Source of the DNA: Caloramator fervidus
GTDB lineage: Bacteria; Bacillota; Clostridia; Clostridiales; Caloramatoraceae
NCBI RefSeq assembly: GCF_900108045.1
Contig: NZ_FNUK01000005.1
Span: 28,584 to 92,583 of the forward strand
DNA length: 64,000 bases
Direction: 5' to 3'
The notes beneath the pieces were generated by a model. It did no database searches, was not told where the DNA came from, and worked only from the letters and a program-made list of their open reading frames with translations. The stretch's first letter is position 1, and every line of letters begins with the position of its first letter. This document shows, piece after piece, positions 54,801 to 64,000 of this stretch. A program made the position numbers and the translations under genes.

Positions 54801-56298
54801 ATCGAGTCTTCTTTTTCCTTGTTTCATATAATTCATTTCTCAGTCTTTCTATTTCCCTTTTTAAAAATTGCGGATCGTAGCTATCAATATTTTCAGTAAT
54901 ATTTTCTATTGAATTCTCTAATTCCTTCACAGAAGCATAATCTCCTCCCAATACACTTACACACAAATGTCTAATTTCTTCTGGGATCTTATCCCTTAAA
55001 ACCCGCAATGCTCTCTCTTTTTCACTCGTCACCAACACTCTTTTCCCATGTGCAAGCAAATGACAAATTAAATTAGCAATTGTATGACTCTTCCCTGTGC
55101 CAGGTGGCCCCTGAACAACTACACCAGGACTTACAACCAACTTCTGAGCGATCAATTTTTGCTCATTATTTACTGGAAGAGGAAATAATAAATCTTCTCC
55201 AACAGAATCCCAATTATCTTGATTACTATTTGTTTCACATTCCTTCCTGTATTCTTCCAAATCATCAGTGGCAAGCAATTTAATAGTATCAGGAATAGGA
55301 TAACCACTTCTTATCTTACCTATTGCTGTAATTAATTCTGCATGCCATATGCGTCCGCTGGTTCTCCTTAAAAATATAACAGGCGAATAAGTAATTACAG
55401 GAATTTCCTGTATATTTTGGGAGGGAAAATCTTCTTCTGAATATATCCCTTCAGGATTTATTGTATGCACTATCTCCTTTAATAGAGGATTTATTGATTC
55501 TTTATCCCAAACATTTATTTCTGCCTTTGGAATTTCTAATTCCAATTCTTGTAGCCTCTTAATATATGGTATTTCAAAACTGTTAAGCATATCAATTTCC
55601 AAATATGTTCCTTTACTTGTTGGTAAGAGTATAAAAATCCCATTTTTAGCATCAAACTGTAACTCTAATGGTGTTACAAGTACAGGTCTTTTAATCTTAA
55701 ATCCATTAACACCCCATGTTAATAAACCATGCCCCCATGCAAGTTCAACATCTTCTCCTTCACGCTGAATTCTTTGATGTAATGTAAATAATTTGGTATA
55801 TAACTTTTGAATTCTTTTTTTAGGCAAAGCTTTATTTACCCAAGGACGCCACGCATTCTCAATCCATTCCTTAAATACCTCTACTCTTTTAGGATCATCT
55901 TCAAAATTTTCGTAATCCATTTCATCTTTTTCGAACAATAAAGGATCATTATAATAAAGAGAATTTCTATTGCTTATTTCTTGCTTTCCTGGAACTTTAC
56001 CTTTTCTAGGAATTTGCTTTTTTACTATTGGTTCCTTTTCAGGATCAGGCCAATAAGTTACCCACTCATTTAATATCGCTGGCAATTGGGGAACTGGTGG
56101 TAGCTCTTGTTTATGCACTTCAAGCCACGCTTCTTTATATTTTCCACTACCATTTAAAAAACACCCCTCATAATCCGGCAAATCTTTTTGCCAGATTACT
56201 TCATCATACTCTTCAATATTTCTAATTACTGTTTCATTCAAATTCTTAACAGCTAAAAGATATTCAAATATTTTGCAAACCTTATCCCTTATATCCAT
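51889..56298 (-). CDS. SF1 helicase with C-terminal restriction-nuclease domain (Hhe-like defence protein)
   Basis: About 1469 residues, no clear housekeeping match. Residues 1-390 are an uncharacterised, Trp-rich region. The helicase follows: Walker A GPPGTGKSHTIANL (about 394-407), DESSQSNLFALC (about 1073), GDDNQISPESIG, FQGDERDIIFLSM and NVAASRARDQMFL. The last 110 residues are a PD-(D/E)XK nuclease of the DUF559/Vsr-like or MTES_1575 kind: FEEDVYR, RIDLVVEG, AIECDGDKWH and WRVRGSVFYRDP. Helicase-nuclease fusions of this COG1112 group occur in known phage-defence systems such as Hhe. The ATG at 56298 follows GGAGGG by 8 bases; the upstream extension has no such site. It ends the hsd operon. 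Confidence 0.8.
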   Translation of the reverse strand: MDIRDKVCKIFEYLLAVKNLNETVIRNIEEYDEVIWQKDLPDYEGCFLNGSGKYKEAWLEVHKQELPPVPQLPAILNEWVTYWPDPEKEPIVKKQIPRKGKVPGKQEISNRNSLYYNDPLLFEKDEMDYENFEDDPKRVEVFKEWIENAWRPWVNKALPKKRIQKLYTKLFTLHQRIQREGEDVELAWGHGLLTWGVNGFKIKRPVLVTPLELQFDAKNGIFILLPTSKGTYLEIDMLNSFEIPYIKRLQELELEIPKAEINVWDKESINPLLKEIVHTINPEGIYSEEDFPSQNIQEIPVITYSPVIFLRRTSGRIWHAELITAIGKIRSGYPIPDTIKLLATDDLEEYRKECETNSNQDNWDSVGEDLLFPLPVNNEQKLIAQKLVVSPGVVVQGPPGTGKSHTIANLICHLLAHGKRVLVTSEKERALRVLRDKIPEEIRHLCVSVLGGDYASVKELENSIENITENIDSYDPQFLKREIERLRNELYETRKKKTRYQNLIKQAGELENKKVSIGNREMTPLEIAKWLKENIEYNWMPDSIRIDQECPLSEAEIRKFFELAGKLRTSDKESLGKKRPKTSELPDPHIFNENVLNIISIEQQIAEKSNYIKDWNVSQHVYNELDTYKQKILSIINELKELNEPWIQFIMKDSISGGDRKELWKVLVQESRDRIKQIKNLDMELIEHEIAFSEDIDFAIAKEDLKVLKEKLKGVKQISWFFKNITGRKYAYLMDKSKISLDGHEIKNENDVDIIIKYIEKNEIKNKLILKWNNIMKDIGGPQLSNSIPRFSFYVEELIDKIEKGLQWNDKVVKPLQEFLKSLGIPETPAWTDVKWFEKLYKGIEVLELKKKWNNANAFFDRLKTLLIRGKESNNAHPSWISLLNACETKDTELWSKEYWEIARLEGLEEDYNVYSSLKDRLEAVAPKWVRMIIEQGGQGEPLIPPDDWKLAWQWRQCDTYLKDLEETTNIEKFEELLKEEEKKESHILRELVAKSTWLAQIERTTYEQKKSLHAFVQAVRKIGKGTGKYANMYRKEAREEMQICKGAIPVWIMPIQKIIENIKLTDDLFDVIIVDESSQSNLFALCALLRAKKAVIVGDDNQISPESIGINVEEVHQLIERYLSGVIPHANRFELTTSLYDIANQIFENKVVLKEHFRSVPEIIQFSNDFMYEGKIIPLRLPMSHEIFEPPVSAIFVEEGFVEEHTTKVINKPEAEAIVKHIVKLCSDPKYNGKTMGVISLQGDDQAELIEELLREAIGEKEMVERKLICGDAYFFQGDERDIIFLSMVVAPNVRFRALTKRSDYQRFNVAASRARDQMFLFHSVQLKDINNPECARYRLLKYCQNPYRVQQKIDEVKHLFESKFEEDVYRIICARGYRVIPQVKVANLGKRIDLVVEGIRNRLAIECDGDKWHGIDKWEEDIERQRILERVGWTFWRVRGSVFYRDPEKAMASLWRKLDEMGIKPIE

Positions 56299-56366
56299 AT
56301 ATGGTACCCTCCTTTTGAAACAGAATTCCGAATAAATCATATAAGAACATAATTCATTTTTTTAAA

Positions 56367-59300
56367 TCAAGCAGCATCTTCAAAAAGAGATACAGCCTGT
56401 TCAATGACCAATTTAACTACATTATCCAGCTTTTGTGGATCTTTGAAGCCCTTTCTTCTTAGTAATCTTTTTACTGTTGCCCTGATGGATGCCTTAATGT
56501 TTTCTTTTATAGTCCAATCTACCTGTCCCTCGGTTTTGCTTTTTATAATTCGCACCAGCTCTCTTGCAATTTCTTTTGCTTCTTCGTCATTTAAAATAGC
56601 CTCTTCCCCTTGACATACAATATCATAAAAGGCCATTTCTTCTTCTGTTAAGTTCATTTCTTTTGCCCGTTTGTCCATATTCTGCATTTCTTTTGCCAAA
56701 TCAATAAGGTGCTTTATAACTTCGGCAGATGTAATAGCACGATTATGATACTTATTCAAAACTTTTTCTATCATTTCTTTAAAAGAGGCATACTTTACAT
56801 GATTCTTCCTTATCTTAGCCTTAATCTCATCATTGAGCAGTTTACGCAAAACCTCAATCTGCAAGTTTTTATTTTCTTGCCCCATAAGTTTATCTAAAAA
56901 TTCCTCACTCAAAATAGACAAATCTGGCTTTTTCAATCCAGCCGCATCAAATATGTCAATTGGTTTATCACTTGCAGCAACACCCTCCGAAATAATCTGT
57001 TTTATCGCACTGTCCAGCTCTTCAATTGATAACCCTTTGGGCGGCGTGTATTTGACAATATTGCTTCTTACTGCTTGGAAAAAGGCAACATCTGAACGAA
57101 TACGCATAGCCTCTTCTCTTGGTACTACAAGGGCAAAAGCCTTGCACAATGCCATGCATTGATCCAAAAAATTTTTCTTTGTGGTTTCATCTTTATTGAT
57201 CAAATCCATAGCCTGTTTTAAAATATAAAGCTTATATTCCGCACTCTTTTCCTCCCAACCAGAAAAATCAATGCCGTGGAAGTATGAACAGACAATGTCA
57301 TACTTCTCCTGCATAATCCTTATTGCTTCGTCTATGGGTAAGGTAGTAGCATCCTTGCCCGTGCTTCTTGTGTAGTTTGCCAGTGCCAGTTTTAAATCAT
57401 CAGCAATACCAATATAATCCACCACTAGTCCAGCAGGTTTATCTTTAAATACCCTGTTTACTCTGGCTATAGCCTGCATTAAGTTGTGCCCTCTCATGGG
57501 CTTGTCGATATACATTGTATGCAGACACGGCACATCAAAGCCAGTGAGCCACATATCCCTGACAATTACCAGTTTAAGAGGATCGTTAGGGTCTTTCATC
57601 CTTTTTTCAATCTCTTTTATTTGGGACTTCGTATATAGGTGTGGCAAAAATTCTTTCGGGTCTTTCGAAGGATTTCCTGACATTACAATTTTAATTACGC
57701 CTTTGTCTAAGTCATCGCTGTGCCAGTGCGGCCTTAACTTTACTATCTCGTTGTAGAGGTCAACGCAAATCCTTCGGCTCATGCATACTATCATGCCTTT
57801 GCCTTCAAGGACCTTACATCTCTCCTCAAAATGCTCTACAATATCCCTTGCTATGGTTTCAAGCCTTTCTTTGGTCCCTACTAATGCCTCCAAAGCTGCC
57901 CATTTTGTCTTGAGTTTGTTCTTTACCTCTTCTTCCTCGCCTTCTGTCACTTCTTCAAAGTCCCTGTCAATGTTTTCGTTTATCAAATGAAGCTTTACCA
58001 ATCTTCCCTCATAATAAATGGGCACAATGGCTTTGTCCTCTACTGCTTGTTTCATATCATAGATGCTGATATAGTCTCCAAACACCTGAAGGGTGGACTT
58101 GTCTTCAAGATCGATAGGCGTCCCTGTAAAGCCAATAAAGCTGGCGTTAGGAAGCGCCTGCCTTATATACTTCGCAAACCCATCGATAAATTCATAGTGC
58201 GACCTGTGAGCCTCGTCGACAATGACAATAATGTTGCTGCGGTCCGAAAGAAGGGGATAGGTTTTGCCCTTCTTTAAAGCTTTTTTAAGTTTTGGATCAA
58301 CAACCTCTGAAACCTCTTCTGCTTCCGCCTGAAATTTCTGTATTGTTGTAAAGAATATGCCGCCTGCTGCAACCTGTGAGAGTTTTTCTTTTAAATCTTC
58401 AACGCTCTCTGCCTGTTTTGGATATGGAATCAGGTCGCTTGCATTACAAAAAGTTTCATACAGCTGATCATCAAGATCGTTACGGTCGGTAATGACTACA
58501 ATCGTGGGATTCTGAAGTTCTTTAAGCTCTATTATCTTTCCCGTATAAAACACCATAGAAAGACTCTTACCGCTGCCCTGCGTGTGCCAGAATGTGCCTA
58601 TTCTTCTATCACCGCCAGGAGATGTCGCCCTGATTGTTTCCTCCACTGCTTTGTTAACACCGTAATATTGGTGATACATAGCCATAATTTTAATTACTTC
58701 ATCCTTCGCAGTGGAAAAAGTGATAAAGTTTCTTATTATGTCGAGAATTCTTCTTTTATCAAACATGCCTTTTATCAAAACTTCAAGTTCTGGCATCCCC
58801 TCTACGCTGCTGACACCGTCAATGGATTTCCATGCAGAAAACCTCTCCCAGGGTGCGGTAAGCGTTCCTGCTTTTGCTTTACTCCCATCAGACACAACGC
58901 AGATCTCATTGTAAGCAAAAATGTCTGGAATATCCCTTTTGTACAGTTCAAGCTGTTTATACGCCCCTTCTATTGTAGCCGTCTTATCTAATGGATTTTT
59001 CAGTTCGAATAATCCTACTGGCAGGCCGTTAATATAAACCACAATATCAGGGATTCTTACACCTGCACCTTTGATTATCACTTGGTTACAAACAAGAAAA
59101 TCGTTGTTTTCTGGGTTTTCATAATCAAATATCTTTACTATTTCTCCGACTTCTTCGCCTTCGCTGTTGCGTCTTGTAACTTTTGCACCATTGCGGTATA
59201 TTTTATGTATCTCTCTGTTGTTCAACTCTATCCTCGGATACTGGAGGTTCTTTAACTGGCGCACCGCTTCCTCAATGCAGTGCAGCGGAAGTTCGGGATT

Positions 59301-59468
59301 CAATCTTATTAGGGCATTATAAAGCCTGTTTTTTAAAATAACTTCTCTGTAGTCTTCTCTGTCTTCTACTGGTATCTCACTGCCATGTAAGTATTCGTAG
59401 CCTATGTCCTTAAACCATTTGATGGCTGCCTGCTCTACAACACTCTCAAAGTTTTGATTAAGGTTCAT
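56367..59468 (-). CDS. hsdR: Type I restriction enzyme, R subunit
   Basis: 1033 residues. The N-terminal nuclease has [19 protein letters not shown] (about 138-156; Asp and Glu-x-Lys). The motor follows: TQGSGKSL Walker A (about 298), [11 protein letters not shown] (about 418), [20 protein letters not shown] and ARVNRVF. A C-terminal helical region for HsdM contact ends the protein. It translocates DNA and cuts when bound to a methylase/specificity complex. Visibly G+C-richer than the flanking chromosome. 35 bases after the DUF262 gene. Confidence 0.95.
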   Translation of the reverse strand: MNLNQNFESVVEQAAIKWFKDIGYEYLHGSEIPVEDREDYREVILKNRLYNALIRLNPELPLHCIEEAVRQLKNLQYPRIELNNREIHKIYRNGAKVTRRNSEGEEVGEIVKIFDYENPENNDFLVCNQVIIKGAGVRIPDIVVYINGLPVGLFELKNPLDKTATIEGAYKQLELYKRDIPDIFAYNEICVVSDGSKAKAGTLTAPWERFSAWKSIDGVSSVEGMPELEVLIKGMFDKRRILDIIRNFITFSTAKDEVIKIMAMYHQYYGVNKAVEETIRATSPGGDRRIGTFWHTQGSGKSLSMVFYTGKIIELKELQNPTIVVITDRNDLDDQLYETFCNASDLIPYPKQAESVEDLKEKLSQVAAGGIFFTTIQKFQAEAEEVSEVVDPKLKKALKKGKTYPLLSDRSNIIVIVDEAHRSHYEFIDGFAKYIRQALPNASFIGFTGTPIDLEDKSTLQVFGDYISIYDMKQAVEDKAIVPIYYEGRLVKLHLINENIDRDFEEVTEGEEEEVKNKLKTKWAALEALVGTKERLETIARDIVEHFEERCKVLEGKGMIVCMSRRICVDLYNEIVKLRPHWHSDDLDKGVIKIVMSGNPSKDPKEFLPHLYTKSQIKEIEKRMKDPNDPLKLVIVRDMWLTGFDVPCLHTMYIDKPMRGHNLMQAIARVNRVFKDKPAGLVVDYIGIADDLKLALANYTRSTGKDATTLPIDEAIRIMQEKYDIVCSYFHGIDFSGWEEKSAEYKLYILKQAMDLINKDETTKKNFLDQCMALCKAFALVVPREEAMRIRSDVAFFQAVRSNIVKYTPPKGLSIEELDSAIKQIISEGVAASDKPIDIFDAAGLKKPDLSILSEEFLDKLMGQENKNLQIEVLRKLLNDEIKAKIRKNHVKYASFKEMIEKVLNKYHNRAITSAEVIKHLIDLAKEMQNMDKRAKEMNLTEEEMAFYDIVCQGEEAILNDEEAKEIARELVRIIKSKTEGQVDWTIKENIKASIRATVKRLLRRKGFKDPQKLDNVVKLVIEQAVSLFEDAA

Positions 59469-59503
59469 GGATTACTCACCCTTTTTTACATAAAATCTAT
59501 TTT

Positions 59504-61237
59504 TCAAGACACTAAAATCTGTCTAAGTCTATTTTTCATCATTTCTCTGCGCTTGCAGAAAAATTCTTTAAAATTAACAATTGAAAGATCCAACCCTGTC
59601 AAATAATGAAGTTCTTTATATTGATTTTTGGCATTGTAATTTTTGTAGTTTTCATCAAGCCATTCTATAAACGGCTTTGCACTTTTTGACATATTTATGT
59701 TGCCTTCTAAAAGCTGTAGATTGGGGATTTTATTGTAATTTTCAAGACAAAAATCAATGTCTTCTGGTTTTACTCCTAATTTAAGAAGTTTTTCTCTGCT
59801 TGTAAAAAAGCTTTTAGGATGTATATGATCTTGGTGAAAGAGGTTGTTATAGTCCAGTGTGGGATATAAAAGGGCTAAAACTGAAAAAGTATACTTTTTG
59901 CCATACTCGTATTCCAGCAGATTTTCTATTTCCTCGTCTCCAAAGTCAAGTGATTTTGAAGTTCCTTTTAACCTTTGCTTCATAATTTCAACTGGAAAAC
60001 CATTTAAGTTTTGCCTTATAATGTCCCTTATAATGCTCAAAATATAGTCTGAATTGCCGCCAAAAGTCTGCTTTAGCAGAACAATGTGCAGCCACTTTTT
60101 TATTTTGTCTCGCTCACCTCTAAAATTCACAGAGGTTACAAAATTGTTTCTTAAGTCCTTTTTATACAAGTAGTAAGCTATCGGTATAATGGCGTTATTC
60201 GAAGTCAATGTCTGATAATCAAATCCGAATGTATTTATCAATTCCACAGTTGTCCTTATGCTTTCTTTTATCTTGTCCCAATTGTCCTGAATAACAGACA
60301 TATTCTGTTTGTTAAAATTATCAACTTTGAATCTGATATCATTAAAATCACAGAGGACAAGGCATGTCTTTAAAACAAAATCCTTATTAAAGCTAAATCC
60401 TCTTCCAACACTATTTATTTCATCCACAAAATTTATAATTTCTTCGCGAGCGTCTTTTTCATCCCACTGGGCAGTAGCAATTGAAAGAAGCAAATCGGAA
60501 TAGCTCAACTGCGTGCCACCGCTATTTACACGGATGAAAACATTCAACACCTTATCAAGTTCTTGATCTTCCTCAAGATAGTAATTTATTATTGGCCGTT
60601 TAAAAATCACATCTGATAATCTGAAAAGGGTTTTGGAAGCAAATTTATTTGTAGCAAGCTGATTTTCTATCAAATAGTCATTGATCTGCGAAGGGTCCTG
60701 AGGATCAAAATTAAGAATATCTCCAACTTTGAACCAGAATGTGTTTTCATCCCTCTTCTTAGCATCTTCTTCTGTGAGAAATCTAAAATCGTAATTCAAA
60801 TCTTCATCATCAGCTTCTTTAAGCAAATTCAAATAGAGATACTTCTTGGGGAAAGCGGCAGGGTCATTCCATCGCCTGTAAGGAACTTTTGAGGCGTAAC
60901 TCCCTTTTAAAGCGATATAAAGGGAAGTTAGCCTCTGCTGTCCATCAAGCACTGAGATTATCTCCTCATCTCCCAGCAAGACTGCTTTCTGATTGTGGGT
61001 CTTGCCTTGATGATGGTGGCAGATAAATTCATAGAACTGATATTTTTTAACGCTTTCTTTTGAAACTTTCCAAAAGAGAAAAGAACCAATTGGGTAGCCC
61101 CTCATAATCGAGTCAAAAAGGCGCTCTATTTGTTCTTCACTCCACACAAATTCCCTCTGTATCGCAGGCAGCAGATATTTTCTGCTGCTTATATTTTTTA
61201 TGGCATCATATATAGTAATCGGTGTTTGAAATGACAT
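59504..61237 (-). CDS. DUF262/HNH protein (GmrSD-like) inside a type I R-M operon
   Basis: 577 residues. The N-terminal DUF262 has LPAIQREFVW (about 23-32), SIMRGYPIGSFLFWK (43-57) and the nucleotide-binding DGQQR (98-102). Near 467 is an HxxDHIHP motif, like the HNH of DUF1524 proteins. Type IV GmrSD enzymes use DUF262 for NTP sensing and DUF1524 for cutting modified DNA, so a modification-dependent nuclease is inferred. It sits between hsdS and hsdR with 35-base gaps on both sides. Starts behind GGAG. Confidence 0.82.
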   Translation of the reverse strand: MSFQTPITIYDAIKNISSRKYLLPAIQREFVWSEEQIERLFDSIMRGYPIGSFLFWKVSKESVKKYQFYEFICHHHQGKTHNQKAVLLGDEEIISVLDGQQRLTSLYIALKGSYASKVPYRRWNDPAAFPKKYLYLNLLKEADDEDLNYDFRFLTEEDAKKRDENTFWFKVGDILNFDPQDPSQINDYLIENQLATNKFASKTLFRLSDVIFKRPIINYYLEEDQELDKVLNVFIRVNSGGTQLSYSDLLLSIATAQWDEKDAREEIINFVDEINSVGRGFSFNKDFVLKTCLVLCDFNDIRFKVDNFNKQNMSVIQDNWDKIKESIRTTVELINTFGFDYQTLTSNNAIIPIAYYLYKKDLRNNFVTSVNFRGERDKIKKWLHIVLLKQTFGGNSDYILSIIRDIIRQNLNGFPVEIMKQRLKGTSKSLDFGDEEIENLLEYEYGKKYTFSVLALLYPTLDYNNLFHQDHIHPKSFFTSREKLLKLGVKPEDIDFCLENYNKIPNLQLLEGNINMSKSAKPFIEWLDENYKNYNAKNQYKELHYLTGLDLSIVNFKEFFCKRREMMKNRLRQILVS

Positions 61238-61272
61238 ACTTTTATTCTCCTTTCAACATCTCTAATCAATTT

Positions 61273-62487
61273 TCACATTACCCTTATTTCGCCTGATATA
61301 AGTTTGGGAAGCAGGGTGTCTCTAATTTTTGCTAATTTTTCATTTTGTTCATTCGAAGCAATTATTTTTTCAATAATTGGAGAAATAATTACATTGAATT
61401 TTTGTAAAATATTTTTGGTAGGAATCATAACTTTCACTTCTTTTAGTATTTGCTGGTTAATATTCTTCAAAGTTGTGCCATTAGAGTATATCTCCAATTT
61501 CTGTTTTATATTTTTTAATGAGAAATATAAGTAGAATAACTGAAGTTTATCATATAACCTAAATCTGATGATAAAACTTGAGTAAATCAAATTTGAATCA
61601 CCATTCATATTAATTCCAATTTCTCCAGGATTAGCACTTCTAACTATCAATAAATCTCCTTCTTTTAATAAATATTGATTTGCTTTCCTTTTATCAATAT
61701 TAATTGTGTCTAGTCGGCTTGGAATAATATAATCAGTAGTTACTAAATCCCTCACATTCACGATTTTATATTCTGAATCTCCGCTTTCTTCTCTTCCATA
61801 ATTGATACCATTCTTAAACTGACCTATTTCTCCTAATTTTTTTACCTCCCACCCCTTCGGTATCGGTCCCAATTCACTATCTACAAATTCTCCCCCGCTG
61901 GATTTATAAGGTTCTCCATTTTCGTTTGGAAATTCAAAATCAATAAACCAGTGCTTGAATATAGCCTGTGCTATTTCTTCAAGGGTTTTGTTCATCTCAT
62001 TGTTGATTTCGATTTTATCGTCAAAGGCAGAAAGGATGGAAGCAATTTTTTGTTGTTCAATTAAATCACTTGGTATGTATACTTCAAAATTTTTTATGTC
62101 ATCTTTACTAATAGCAGGGAAAACAGTTCCCGAAGAATAGTTATCCCATCTTGTTTTATTCACTTTCAGTAAATAATATAGAAAACGATTATCTCCTTTA
62201 ATTAAAGAAAGAGCAGCAATACCTCTTCCAATACAACATTTACTATTAGCAATATTGACATCCCCAACAGGAGCTCTTACACTTAACAGCACTTCCCCTT
62301 TTTCAGCAATTTTTATTGGACGACTGCAATATTTAGTTACTTTTGGCTTTCTATCTCCAAAATCCGTTCTGCCTTGGTAAAAAGGTAACCCTTCTCCATT
62401 TTCATTATAAGTTTCAGATTTCGGAGATTGTCCCATATTTATATTGCATATATTACCTAATTTAGCATTAATCCATTCACTCCCCAT
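61273..62487 (-). CDS. hsdS: Type I restriction enzyme, specificity subunit
   Basis: 404 residues in the usual two-half form. Each half has a target-recognition domain and a conserved helix: first [18 protein letters not shown] (about 142-160), second [20 protein letters not shown] near the C-terminus. The second TRD starts at [18 protein letters not shown]. It sets the methylated/cut site. AT-richer than hsdM and hsdR, as expected for domain exchange. Overlaps the hsdM 3' end by 11 bases. Confidence 0.92.
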   Translation of the reverse strand: MGSEWINAKLGNICNINMGQSPKSETYNENGEGLPFYQGRTDFGDRKPKVTKYCSRPIKIAEKGEVLLSVRAPVGDVNIANSKCCIGRGIAALSLIKGDNRFLYYLLKVNKTRWDNYSSGTVFPAISKDDIKNFEVYIPSDLIEQQKIASILSAFDDKIEINNEMNKTLEEIAQAIFKHWFIDFEFPNENGEPYKSSGGEFVDSELGPIPKGWEVKKLGEIGQFKNGINYGREESGDSEYKIVNVRDLVTTDYIIPSRLDTINIDKRKANQYLLKEGDLLIVRSANPGEIGINMNGDSNLIYSSFIIRFRLYDKLQLFYLYFSLKNIKQKLEIYSNGTTLKNINQQILKEVKVMIPTKNILQKFNVIISPIIEKIIASNEQNEKLAKIRDTLLPKLISGEIRVM

Positions 62488-63901
62488 ATCCCAACTCCTC
62501 CAGATTCGCCTTTATAATTTCGTCAAGCCTTCTTGCTTCTTTCATCTGCTGATAGAGTTTTTCAGTCAGTTCTGCCATTTTTTCTTCAAAAGGTATATCG
62601 TCTTCTTGAGTTTCCTCTACACCTACATACCTGCCAGGGGCAAGGACATAATCGTTTTGTGCAACAACTTCCACAGGAACCGAAGCACAAAAGCCTTTTA
62701 CATCTTCATACCCGTTTTTATTTCTCCAGTTATGGTAAGTCTGGGCAATCTTTTGAATCTCCTCATCAGTAAGTTCTCTATGTGTCCTGTCTATCATAAC
62801 CCCCATCTTTCTGGCATCAATAAAAAGAATTTCTTTCGTTTCCCTCCCTTTACGGATGAACCACAAACATGCAGGAATCCCCGTTGTGTAAAACAGCTGT
62901 GGCGGCAGGGCAACCATACAATCTACAAGATTATCCTCTATGATCCTTTTCCTTATCTCATACTCCGCATTGTTGCTGGTAGTCATAGAACCGTTGGCGA
63001 GCACAAAACCAGCAACACCTTTTGGCGCAAGATGATAAATAAAATGCTGTATCCATGCATAATTTGCGTTGGAATCTGGCGGCAGCCCGTACTTCCACCT
63101 CACATCATTTGCCAACCTATCTGCTCCCCAGGCACTGTCATTGAACGGCGGATTTGCCAATATATAATCTGCTCTCAAATCCTTAAACTGGTCATCTGTG
63201 AAGGAATTCCCCAACCTTATATCTGCCTCAATGCCTCGAATTGCAAGGTTCATTTTACACAGCCTATAAGTGGTCGGATTGGACTCCTGCCCATAGATTG
63301 AAATATATCCCTTCTTGCCTGCATGAGCCTCTACAAAGCATATGCTCTGTACAAACATACCTCCAGAACCGCAGCATGGATCAAAAACCCTGCCATGAAG
63401 AGGCTGAATCATTTCAACAAGAAGTTTGACAACACTTGAGGGTGTAAAGAACTCGCCACCTCTCTTGCCCTCTTTTCTAGCAAATTCGGAAAGAAAATAT
63501 TCATAAACTCTCCCTAAAACATCCAATTCCTCATTTTTACCAAAATTAATGCTACCAATCAAATTGACAATTTCACCAAGAGTGTGTGGATCTAAAGGCG
63601 CTTTGGTGTATACCTTTGGAAGAACACCTCGTAGCTGCTTTGGATTCTCCCTCTCAATCAAATCCATAGCGTCATCAATAAGTTTTCCTATATCGCTTCG
63701 CCGAGCATTTGCCATTATGTATTCGTATCGTGCCTCCTTGGGCACATAGAATACATTCGCAGCTATGTACTCATCTTTATCTTCCAATACAAACTGCGCT
63801 TCCTCTTCAGTTTCGCAATAATATTCCTCGTTTTCAGGGTCTTTTACTAATTGCTCTAATTCTTCCCTACGATATTTGAACGCATCTGAAATGTATTTCA
63901 A
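62477..63901 (-). CDS. hsdM: Type I restriction enzyme, methylase subunit, 5'-truncated by an insertion
   Basis: 474 codons from a TTG (63901) without a good ribosome site. SAM motif [10 protein letters not shown] (about 173-182) and the adenine-methylase motif NPPF (about 247) are intact. Homologues carry about 50-60 more N-terminal residues before a conserved [10 protein letters not shown] segment. Here that segment (ATA TTT TTG AAA) runs exactly to 63907, where an ISL3-type inverted repeat begins; the frame then meets TGA within the repeat. The 5' end of the gene is therefore displaced, and the N-terminal region needed with HsdS/HsdR is missing. First gene of hsdM-hsdS-DUF262-hsdR-helicase. 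Confidence 0.88.
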   Translation of the reverse strand: MKYISDAFKYRREELEQLVKDPENEEYYCETEEEAQFVLEDKDEYIAANVFYVPKEARYEYIMANARRSDIGKLIDDAMDLIERENPKQLRGVLPKVYTKAPLDPHTLGEIVNLIGSINFGKNEELDVLGRVYEYFLSEFARKEGKRGGEFFTPSSVVKLLVEMIQPLHGRVFDPCCGSGGMFVQSICFVEAHAGKKGYISIYGQESNPTTYRLCKMNLAIRGIEADIRLGNSFTDDQFKDLRADYILANPPFNDSAWGADRLANDVRWKYGLPPDSNANYAWIQHFIYHLAPKGVAGFVLANGSMTTSNNAEYEIRKRIIEDNLVDCMVALPPQLFYTTGIPACLWFIRKGRETKEILFIDARKMGVMIDRTHRELTDEEIQKIAQTYHNWRNKNGYEDVKGFCASVPVEVVAQNDYVLAPGRYVGVEETQEDDIPFEEKMAELTEKLYQQMKEARRLDEIIKANLEELGYGE

Positions 63902-63907
63902 AAATAT

Positions 63908-64000
63908 GGTTCTATGTCAATAGTTGGGGTGGGCAAATTATTCAGATGCCCGCCCTTGCTAATTTCCAAGGAGTTTTTATGTAATTGAGATTAATTTAAG
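63908..64000 (-). mobile_element. ISL3-type insertion sequence, one end (continues past the window)
   Basis: The inverted repeat GGTTCTATGTCAATAGTTGG is close to the right end of the 50657-51682 element (GGCTCTTTGTCAATTGTTGG). The next 40 bases of both ends also match in layout (TTGGGGyGGG, ATGCCyGyCC). Because the other copy has its transposase 3' end on that side, the transposase here should run leftward, in the same direction as hsdM. The last 40 bases of the window show no further feature. Confidence 0.72.

Noticed and set aside
62444..63301. 285-codon plus-strand frame across hsdM/hsdS
   Set aside because: It is the complement of hsdM, whose domains and motifs are unmistakable; the plus-strand product has no recognisable features.
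1..64000. Numerous open frames of 60-140 codons on the strand opposite to, or in other frames of, the annotated genes
   Set aside because: They lie inside clear genes, have no ribosome sites or domain content, and reflect low G+C codon bias.
1..64000. CRISPR arrays, tRNA, rRNA genes and prophage structural genes
   Set aside because: Reading the sequence showed no regularly spaced repeats, cloverleaf-like elements, rRNA core sequence or phage head/tail genes.

Overview
The window reads as chromosome of a low-G+C, Gram-positive, spore-forming member of the Clostridia. The evidence is strongly AT-rich DNA, GGAGG-type ribosome binding sites, Gram-positive gene orders (uvrBA, ftsEX, acpS-nnr-alr-mazEF), a spore-coat-like protein, a GerMN lipoprotein, a split transketolase and a c-di-AMP riboswitch. 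Nothing in the sequence fixes the genus; a Caloramator/Clostridium-type organism is only a guess. Nearly all genes lie on the minus strand. Plus-strand exceptions are the c-di-AMP-controlled wall protein, the GerMN lipoprotein, an amino-acid permease, the spore-coat-like gene and an IS remnant.

Bases 1-13,200 hold a partial rRNA m5C methyltransferase, a PHP phosphatase, uvrC, a membrane hydrolase, a cell-wall synthesis operon (FHA protein, SEDS glycosyltransferase, class B PBP), a DUF218 protein, and the uvrB-uvrA operon behind a consensus promoter with a LexA box. Bases 13,340-14,250 carry a promoter, a c-di-AMP (ydaO-type) riboswitch and a secreted basic protein with a histidine-rich C-terminal domain. 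Bases 14,223-23,600 contain a double-P-loop ATPase, a division/wall-hydrolysis cluster (ftsE, ftsX, M23 peptidase, CtpA protease, MinJ-like PDZ protein), a YitT membrane protein and the two transketolase subunits. Bases 23,635-28,100 are the classic acpS-nnr-lipoprotein-alr operon followed by an EndoAI/EndoA (MazEF-type) pair with its own promoter. Bases 28,169-37,005 hold two small unknown genes, a variant addB-addA recombination nuclease, an ECF transporter S component and an unusual NTPase-methyltransferase fusion. Bases 37,108-50,313 are mainly metabolism and transport: M16 peptidase, NhaC antiporter, SfsA, GerMN lipoprotein, DUF362 ferredoxin-like protein, APC permease, CstA, spore coat protein and a YfcC carrier.

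From 50,412 to the end the character changes. A decayed ISL3-family element (50,657-51,682) is followed by a 12-kb defence island transcribed leftward: hsdM-hsdS-DUF262/HNH-hsdR-SF1 helicase/nuclease. At 63,908 a second, related ISL3-type end begins exactly where hsdM loses its 5' end, so the type I modification subunit is cut by an insertion. Parts of the island, mainly hsdR and hsdM, are visibly G+C-richer than the rest, consistent with horizontal acquisition.

The strongest candidates for something new are the defence operon (a type I R-M system with a GmrSD-like DUF262 protein nested between hsdS and hsdR and a Walker A/DESSQ helicase with a C-terminal restriction-nuclease fold at the end), the c-di-AMP-controlled putative metallo-hydrolase, the NTPase-methyltransferase fusion beside an ECF S component, and the AddAB variant (Cys cluster in AddA, no Walker A in AddB).
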